Positions 7,846-13,800 of a stretch of DNA of 21,003 nt are shown here, piece by piece. The notes under the pieces are model-generated. The model did no database searches and was not told where the DNA came from. It saw nothing but the letters and a program-made list of their open reading frames with translations. Position 1 is the stretch's first letter. Each line of letters opens with the position of its first letter. The stretch is from a virus: IMG/VR virus record IMGVR_UViG_3300035660_000097, positions 1 to 21,003 of that record; one strand, given 5' to 3'. The translations under genes and the position numbers were made by a program.

Positions 7846-8292
7846 ATGGCTAAATATAGTAGTCCGAACCTTTCGTTCGAGATCGCCAGGACTGATGGTG
7901 GTGCTCTAACGTCAGGGTTTTCACAATACATTACTAAGTTCGGAGAGATTAACATTACCAGGCCTCTGATTGAATCGACGCCCTTCGCGGCATCGATTGC
8001 TCAGTACTTGGTGAGCATCTTCAAGAAGTACGAGCCCTTTACGGTCGAGGGTTTCTTCGATGATGCGGCGACTACTGGCCCAGATGCCGTCTTGAATATT
8101 GGTAAGTATACCAACGCAGCTTACCGTCAGTTCATCCTTACGCTGGGCGGTTCAAAGACTATTACAGGTGACGGCGTTGCTGGTACTGGTGGCGGTCTCT
8201 GGATCGTTAGTTACAAGAGGACCTTTAATGTCGGTGAGTATCATACCTATAGTTGCGAGCTGCAAGCTACTGGGACTATCGTCGAGGCCTAA
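7846..8292 (+). CDS. Second tail-tube-like protein (short paralog)
   Basis: This 148-residue protein corresponds to the N-terminal domain of the preceding gene. PLIESTPFAAS aligns with PIEDTTPFGVS, FKKYEPFTVEGFFDDAATT aligns with FKKYGLSGHEGWYDDATSS, and VSYKRTFNVGEYHTYSCELQATGTI aligns with AGYKRGFEVGQYHKASFDLSVSGTR. The extra C-terminal beta domain is missing. It could be a second tube subunit, a tail-completion or tube-initiator ring, or a decoration protein sharing the fold. ATG 7846 follows AAGGAG (7834-7839), which overlaps the TAA of the preceding gene, so the two are translationally adjacent. Confidence 0.55.
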   Translation: MAKYSSPNLSFEIARTDGGALTSGFSQYITKFGEINITRPLIESTPFAASIAQYLVSIFKKYEPFTVEGFFDDAATTGPDAVLNIGKYTNAAYRQFILTLGGSKTITGDGVAGTGGGLWIVSYKRTFNVGEYHTYSCELQATGTIVEA

Positions 8293-8318
8293 GCCTTTGA
8301 ACGCCCGAGGAGGAAGCA

Positions 8319-8624
8319 ATGGTTGTTGTTAAGAAAGTTCCAGAACCTGAGCCTAAGCCTGCTCTCTCAAGGAAGATGGCCTTCGATTACAAGCACATTG
8401 TTAACGATCGCATCGTGACCATTCCTGCTGGTACGATCCTTAAGGGTGAACAGCTCTCAATGGTCATGCTGAGCAGACCTGATTGGTTGATTGACTCTAA
8501 TGCCGACCTGCCAGAGATCACTGATGAGGGTGTTATCATGGATCTTAGGTTGACTGCCGACGAGAAACCTGCGAAGCCAAAGGATGAGGACCCCAAGGAT
8601 CCTGATAAGCAGAAGAAGCTCTGA
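8319..8624 (+). CDS. Small unknown protein with charged Pro/Lys/Asp tail
   Basis: A 101-residue protein not recognised. The N-terminus is Pro/Glu/Lys-rich (VPEPEPKPALSRK). A short ordered core follows (FDYKHIVNDRIVTIPAGTILKGEQLSMVMLSRPDWLIDSN). The last ~30 residues are a highly charged, probably disordered tail (PAKPKDEDPKDPDKQKKL). The size and the core-plus-charged-tail plan loosely recall the small protein at 6825-7067, but I see no convincing alignment. ATG 8319 is preceded by CGAGGAGG at a proper distance. It lies between the tube-like paralogs and the head-tail connector. Confidence 0.75.
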   Translation: MVVVKKVPEPEPKPALSRKMAFDYKHIVNDRIVTIPAGTILKGEQLSMVMLSRPDWLIDSNADLPEITDEGVIMDLRLTADEKPAKPKDEDPKDPDKQKKL

Positions 8625-8629
8625 GGTAA

Positions 8630-9268
8630 ATGGCCTCAACGGTCCAGCTCTCTACTAAGGCCTTCGTTACTAAGACGGAGATCCGTGAAGCCATCTTCGT
8701 TGATACCTCTGAGGTTAGTCGTACCGATGATGAGCTGAACACTCTGTATGGTTTCGTTAACTGGGTTAGTGATGCACTGGAAGCCTTCATAGGTGTACCG
8801 ATAATCCAGAAGTCGGTCACTGAGTATAATGATGGCGGCGGGGAGTACATCTTCTTGACAAGTCTCCCCGTCGTCACTGTTTCTTCTGTGGCTGAGAAAG
8901 GTATCGCCCTCGTGGCTGGTACTGATTACGTTTACGATCCTGACTACATTGCTGTTAGAAAGATTACCACAGCCGATGCCTACGTCGCATCCACCTTCCT
9001 AACTGGTTCAATGGCTAATAAGGTTATATACGTTTCGGGTTACGGTACCCAGACACGTGACGGCAGTAATGAACTTACCTCTGTATCTCTAATCCCTGAG
9101 GACTTCAAACTCGCTGCCTATATTTGGGTACAGCATCTCTGGGCGAAGGGTCCTCAGAACTATTCACCTGAGCAGGGTGAAGCTACTGGTGGTAGAGCAG
9201 CCATTCCCTACGCCGTAAAAGAACTCATGCGTAATCGAATTCCTCAAGTACATTGGATTGGCTCGTAA
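8630..9268 (+). CDS. Head-tail connector / adaptor protein (gp6/gp15-like)
   Basis: Probably forms the adaptor ring beneath the portal. The 212 residues show the family plan. A helical N-terminus (TKTEIREAIFVDTSEVSRTDDELNTLYGFVNWVSDALEAFIGVPII) is followed by a beta-rich insertion with the typical LTSLPVVTVSSVAEKG, TDYVYDPDY and VIYVSGYGTQ stretches. It ends in a helix (IPEDFKLAAYIWVQHLWAK) that in such adaptors packs against the ring. ATG 8630 follows a weak GAGG overlapping the stop of the preceding gene, so translation probably depends partly on coupling. Its stop overlaps the start of the neck gene by one base (TAATG). The family call is by pattern; HK97 gp6 and SPP1 gp15 share this plan. 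Confidence 0.78.
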   Translation: MASTVQLSTKAFVTKTEIREAIFVDTSEVSRTDDELNTLYGFVNWVSDALEAFIGVPIIQKSVTEYNDGGGEYIFLTSLPVVTVSSVAEKGIALVAGTDYVYDPDYIAVRKITTADAYVASTFLTGSMANKVIYVSGYGTQTRDGSNELTSVSLIPEDFKLAAYIWVQHLWAKGPQNYSPEQGEATGGRAAIPYAVKELMRNRIPQVHWIGS

Positions 9269-9765
9269 TGGGTCCTACGTTTAACGTTACCCTGAAGTGG
9301 GCTCCTAGAAACCCTCTGGGGCAATTTGAGGGCTTCTTAACAAAGGATCCTGCTATTCGGTTAGGTAGGATGACCGTATTACAAGAACGAATTGCTCAAA
9401 TTGCTGCTGAAGGGGCTCCTATGGGTTTATCTGGGAACCTTAAGAGGGAGATGTTTGTTGGCGGAGGGGGTAACTCTATTGTTACCCCAGGCCTGGCTAC
9501 TGTTGAACCTGGTGATCCTTATGGTCCTCAGATCAATAGTGGTTTTAGTGGCAACATCGATCCTGATAGAGGTAAGTACTACTCCCTTCTTGCATGGGTA
9601 CAAGAGAGACTTGGTGGCGACGAACACGATGCGTTCATGATTGCTCAGAACATGAATTACGAAGGCGTTAACTATATGGAGGGGGCAGCTGCTATGGCCC
9701 CTATAATCATGGAGGAAGAGGGTACGAAGCTTACTAAGGAGATCTACATTACTTTGGGGTTTTAA
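9268..9765 (+). CDS. Probable neck protein (HK97 gp10-like)
   Basis: A 165-residue protein between the adaptor and the tail terminator, the place where HK97-gp10-like head-closure or minor tail proteins are found. It shows a beta N-terminus (FNVTLKWAPRN), a helix (DPAIRLGRMTVLQERIAQIAAEGAP), a middle section with extended loops (PGDPYGPQINSGFSG), and an N-to-Y-rich C-terminal segment (NMNYEGVNYMEGAAAMAPIIMEEEGTKLTKEIYITLGF). The last stretch fits a helix then strand, as in gp10-type proteins. The start is ATG 9268 by TAATG overlap with the adaptor stop; TTG 9253 lies inside the previous gene and is less likely. Function rests mainly on gene order. Confidence 0.62.
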   Translation: MGPTFNVTLKWAPRNPLGQFEGFLTKDPAIRLGRMTVLQERIAQIAAEGAPMGLSGNLKREMFVGGGGNSIVTPGLATVEPGDPYGPQINSGFSGNIDPDRGKYYSLLAWVQERLGGDEHDAFMIAQNMNYEGVNYMEGAAAMAPIIMEEEGTKLTKEIYITLGF

Positions 9766-10193
9766 TGTCAGGTAATCTTCAAGACGTCGCAGAGGCCATT
9801 GGTGAACTCGCCAGTACAATTACTGGTATTGAGAACATAGAAACAAGGCCGAAGTTTACTGCCGGCAGGAGTTTGCCGGCCATTTTTGTATCCTATGATG
9901 GATTCAAGCAAGGCCCCATGACCTTTAAGTCCTGGGAGATGATCTATACGTTCCAACTAACCTTGTATCTCGCTCTCGATGGTCACAATATGGAACCTCA
10001 ATGGGATAGCCTCCTTGATCTTTCGAACAAAATAGCTGATACTTTTCGTAGCAGCTTTACTTTGGAAGGTGCGGCCTTTAAGGCAGTAATTGTTTCCGGG
10101 AGGGCGATCATTGACATTCCAAGGACCCAAGGCAAGAAGTCAGCTTGGATAGGTCACCGATTCCAATTAGAAGTCACTATGGAAGAATCCTGA
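9765..10193 (+). CDS. Tail terminator / tail completion protein
   Basis: 142 residues, typical for siphophage tail terminators (lambda gpU and HK97 gp11 class), which cap the tube and join it to the neck. The pattern is an N-terminal helix (LQDVAEAIGELASTITGI), strands (RSLPAIFVSYDG; MIYTFQLTLYLALDG), a helix (QWDSLLDLSNKIADTF) and closing strands (FKAVIVSGRAII; HRFQLEVTMEES). This alpha/beta order is the one expected. It is translationally coupled to the neck gene by TAATG. A short GC-rich inverted repeat followed by five T lies inside the gene at 9861-9887. Confidence 0.78.
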   Translation: MSGNLQDVAEAIGELASTITGIENIETRPKFTAGRSLPAIFVSYDGFKQGPMTFKSWEMIYTFQLTLYLALDGHNMEPQWDSLLDLSNKIADTFRSSFTLEGAAFKAVIVSGRAIIDIPRTQGKKSAWIGHRFQLEVTMEES

Positions 10194-10213
10194 AGCCCGA
10201 TAAGGAGAAGATC

Positions 10214-10633
10214 ATGGCCGTTAGAAGTACAGTCACACACAAGCTAGACATCCCCCACGAGCAAGACGAATGGATCGAGTTTAAGGAGCTTGGTTGGCGG
10301 ACTCTCGAGGCTGCTCGTGAGGTCAAGGCTCGCAACTCACTTCTGAGCTTCCGAGATCTTGGACCAGAGTTCTTCAAGACCATTACTACGCCTACTGAGG
10401 GCGATGCTAAGAAGGCTCCAGAAGTGGCGGCGGATCCTGCAGAGACTTATGATATGTCGCTTCTTCTACGTTCCTCGATCGTTGCATGGTCATATTCAGT
10501 CCCTTGTAATGAAGAGAACATTGATGATCTCGATCAGAGGACTGCTAGTTGGGCCTTCAAAGAGATCATTAAGATCCACTTCCCTAAGGAAGCCGACTTG
10601 GGAAAAGTCTCCGAGCCCTTGAACAAGCCCTGA
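10214..10633 (+). CDS. Tail assembly chaperone, G-type
   Basis: A 139-residue chaperone that coats the tape measure protein while the tube polymerises and is absent from the virion. The N-terminal segment (IPHEQDEWIEFKELGWRTLEAAREVKA) and the C-terminal helix (TASWAFKEIIKIHFPKEADLGK) match the Gram-positive/actinophage-type G chaperones. It sits directly before the tape measure gene. The real start is ATG 10214, with AAGGAG (10202-10207) 6 bases upstream. A TTG at 10145 would run 69 bases back into the tail terminator. Near its end the frame reads through the slippery heptamer GGGAAAA, where some ribosomes shift -1 to make the G-T fusion. Confidence 0.85.
   Translation: MAVRSTVTHKLDIPHEQDEWIEFKELGWRTLEAAREVKARNSLLSFRDLGPEFFKTITTPTEGDAKKAPEVAADPAETYDMSLLLRSSIVAWSYSVPCNEENIDDLDQRTASWAFKEIIKIHFPKEADLGKVSEPLNKP
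10600..10606 (+). promoter_or_regulatory. Programmed -1 ribosomal frameshift site GGGAAAA
   Basis: The heptamer is G GGA AAA in the zero frame of the chaperone G gene, the canonical X XXY YYZ form and one base different from lambda's GGGAAAG. The -1 frame is open from here to the TAA at 10888-10890, with no stop. The zero frame stops at 10631-10633, 24 bases beyond the heptamer. A short GGACT/AGTCC stem (10640-10654) lies downstream, but I cannot show that it stimulates shifting. Confidence 0.85.
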
Positions 10634-10890
10634 GCGGGAGGACTCATTCAGTCCCTGTAGAGTGGATAATCAGCCGGATGTCTGAGGAGTTTAGATGTGC
10701 TCCGGACGAAGCGATAGATCTTCCCTTTGGCTTGTGTACAAGGATTATGGTACTTCGAGACTATGCCCATTCAAGGTCCTTGGTAGAGAGTACCGACTCT
10801 AAGGATCTGAAGATGACTCCTAGTATTGAAAAAGTGTTGCTCATTCAAGCAGAACTAGAATTGGGTATAGCTCCGAGGGAAGAAGACTAA
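10606..10890 (+). CDS. Tail assembly chaperone T-frame, expressed as G-T fusion by -1 frameshift
   Basis: This frame encodes the T extension, joined to residues 1-131 of chaperone G to give a fusion of about 225 residues. The 94 T-frame residues begin SLRALEQALSGRTHSVPVEW and contain the recognisable segment SRMSEEFRCAPDEAIDLPFG followed by the hydrophobic RIMVLRDYAHSRSL. In lambda the T part binds the tube protein while G contacts the tape measure. An internal ATG at 10678 exists, but no Shine-Dalgarno precedes it (ATAATCAGCCGG) and it would lack the conserved VPVEWIISRM part, so independent translation is unlikely. The stop is directly followed by the GTG of the tape measure gene. Confidence 0.82.
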   Translation, partial: SLRALEQALSGRTHSVPVEWIISRMSEEFRCAPDEAIDLPFGLCTRIMVLRDYAHSRSLVESTDSKDLKMTPSIEKVLLIQAELELGIAPREED

Positions 10891-13800
10891 GTGGGTGCAG
10901 GCTATACAGGTAGTATCGAGGTTGTTGCTGGGACCAAGGGGTTTCAGGCTGCTACAGCTCAGGTTGCAGCCCTCGAGGCTCAATTAAAAGCTACCCAAGG
11001 GCAAATTGCTAACCTAGGTGGTGCTGGCGGCAGCCAGGCCGCTACATTCTCCGAGAGGATCCGTAAGCACCAACTCCAACTACGTATGTTCGGCCACGAT
11101 ATGCAGTTGGTCGGCCAAACGATCTTTAGATGGGTCACTTTACCTTTGGGCGTTGTAAGTATAGTCACTGCCAAGATGGCTTATGACTTCAACACGGCAA
11201 TGACTAAGATCCAAGCTCTTACTGGGGCGACCACCAAAGATATGAAGTTGTACAACGCAGCGGTTTTGGAGCTATCAAAGACTACTGGTGTTATGCCCAC
11301 TGACATTGCTGAAGGTTTGTACTTTATTGCTTCCTCTGGTTTTAAGGGTGCAGAGGCTCTAAAGATCCTCAATCAGGCTGTAAAGCTTACCGCTTCTGGT
11401 ATGGGAGAGATGCGGTGGGTATCAGAAACCTTAACGTCAGCCATGACTGCGTGGGGGAAGCATACACTTAGTGCTGCCTCGGCTGCTGATACACTTGTGG
11501 CAGCGGTTCGAGAGGGTAAGGCTGAACCTGATGAGTTTGCTCGATCTCTTGGTCGAGTTATCCCTGTGGCGGCTCAGATCGGCATCAAGTTTGCTGAAGT
11601 GGGTGCTGCAATTGCTTCGGTTACTCGAATCGGTATGAGTGCCCGTATTTCTACGTTTGGTCTTCGTACTCTCTTGACGTCCTTTACGAAGCCTCAGAAG
11701 CCTCTTATTGATGGCTTGAAGGCTATCGGTCTCACGGTTCAAGGTGTCTTCAAGGACATGACTACCAAGGGCTTCCTGCCCGCGATGCGGGAAATCTACA
11801 CTGCTGCCCACGGGAACGTAAAGAAGATCACTCAGATGTTTACACAGAATGGTGCTACGATCTTCTTGGCCTTGATGCGTGACTACAAAGGTACTCAAGG
11901 AGTCTTTGAGCGTCTAACGAAACGTTCTGGGGATGCTCAGAGGGCCTTCATTATTACTATGAAGTCCCCTGCGGCACAGTTCCGTGTTGCTCTGGCAGGT
12001 TTGTCTGCCGCCGCTATTGAACTGGGGGCTAAGCTCCTACCTATCTTTACGAAGATTGTCGTTTGGATAAAGGGGCTCGTCGAGTGGTTTAACGGCCTTT
12101 CAGAAGGTACTCAAGCCGCGATTGGGAAAATCCTACTTGCTGCTGCCGCTGTGGGCCTGTTTGCATCTGCAATCGGTAAGGCCTCCACCATCCTGACTGG
12201 TACTAATGCCCTAGTGATGCTGCTGTTCGGCGGTGGGGGTCAAGTAGGTATATGGAGTAAACTCACTAGTGGCAGTAAAGCTGCTGCTACGGCCCTTGAG
12301 ACGACGGCCCTCGAAGCTCAAGTTGGAGCCCTTACGGCTGACCTTGCTGCTGCTCAGGGTGCAGCGGCTGCTCAATTGGAATTGGCTGCTGCTCAGGGTA
12401 CTGCTGCTACAGCCATAACTGCAAGTACAGAAGCCGAGACCGCGTATGCTGCTGCACAAGCTCGTGGTGTTGCTGCAGGCCAAGCCGCTGTGGCCGTTCG
12501 TACAGCAGCAGCTGAGGCGGCAGTCGTTGAGGCTGCGGCTACTCAAAAGGTTAATGATGCCCTTGCAGCTTCTCTAGGTGGTAAGGCTGCTAAGAATCCA
12601 AAGTACTTCGCAATGGAGAACGTCCGGAATCTGCGTCTACAACAAGAAGCTCAAGCGGCTTTAACTCGAACTGAGATGACCGCTGCATCCGTAGCCGCTT
12701 CAAACCTCGCCGTCGAGGAAAAGATGGCTGCTGCCCGTGCGGCTTCCGTCATAGGCATGGGTCCTTACGTTGCGGGTGTTCTTGCTGTGGGGGCTGCTAT
12801 TGTGGTCCTTTCCCTTGCTTGGGCGGCACATCAGAAGGCCACGGCAAAGGCTGCAAGGGAGAAGCTATTCCAGCCTGACTGGATGGAGACCATGCTTAGG
12901 GGGACAGTTAAAACTGACTTCCTGGCTAGAGAGCTTAAAAAGGTCGGTTTTGAGAAGGTTGTTATTGACGGCATCATCTACTACAACTACACAGTAAAGC
13001 CTGTAGCAAAAAGAGGGGGAAGTAACCTCGCAGAATACTGGGTAAGTGATGTTGCAAAGGCCGAGCTAGCTGCCCATAAGGCGGTAACTAGCGCGTATGC
13101 TAAGTTTACAACACACTTCCTTAAGGTCAAAGCCGACGCCCTGGCTAAAGTAATGGCGTGGGCCCCTGGGGGGACAACACCCCTTGCTGCGTTCCTTGGA
13201 AGTGGTAAGGATGACCCCAACGCTCTAAGGCAGTGGATCGATTTCTACACTAAAGAGTTGGTTAATGCTCGGGTAAAGCTCACCCGAGCAATGAGGAGCA
13301 CGGGCGGGAAGACTCCCGTTGATCCTCTTCAGGTTGATTTGCTTAAGAGTCAGGTTACAGGTCTTGAGGGGGATCTTAAGCGTGCTACCGATGCTTGGCT
13401 ACTTTATCAGTCAAAGATAGCGGGAATTAATGCCATTATGAATAGGCCCCTTGAACCTATTGGCCCTGGTAAGTCAATGGCTCAGCAGTACGCTGCCAGG
13501 ATTAAAGAAGCCAAGAAGTTCCTTAGGGACTTTGAAGATGCCCTTAAAACCAAACCTATTAACCTTGAAGTTGACTTCCCCCGTGCAACTTACGCAGGGA
13601 CCGTCTCGAAGATTAAAACCCTTAAGGCCCATATTGCCGAACTTAAGGCGAGTGTAACCCCAAAGAACAAGCTTGTGGTTGAGGCAGAGATCCGTCAGGC
13701 CCAAAGAAAGCTGGAGACGCTTCGTGACTTGCGTGCAGCCCTTAAGGATAGGAAGTTTAAGACAACTGCAATTGTTGGCAAGGCGATCAACGATCTATCT

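Noticed and set aside
6825-8624. Homology between the small proteins at 6825-7067 and 8319-8624, making a duplicated small-tube module
   Set aside because: Only overall plan (short beta core and charged tail) is shared; I could not align more than a few residues.
10145-10213. TTG start extending chaperone G into the tail terminator gene
   Set aside because: ATG 10214 has AAGGAG at ideal spacing, and the extra residues look like out-of-frame translation of the terminator gene.
10636-10660. Downstream stem (GGACT/AGTCC) as a frameshift stimulator
   Set aside because: Only 5 bp and more than 30 bases from the slip site, beyond the usual 5-9 base spacer. Not claimed as functional.
10678-10890. 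Independent 70-residue gene starting at ATG 10678
   Set aside because: No Shine-Dalgarno precedes it, and the frame is open upstream to the slippery heptamer with family-like sequence, so it is better read as the T part of a frameshift fusion.
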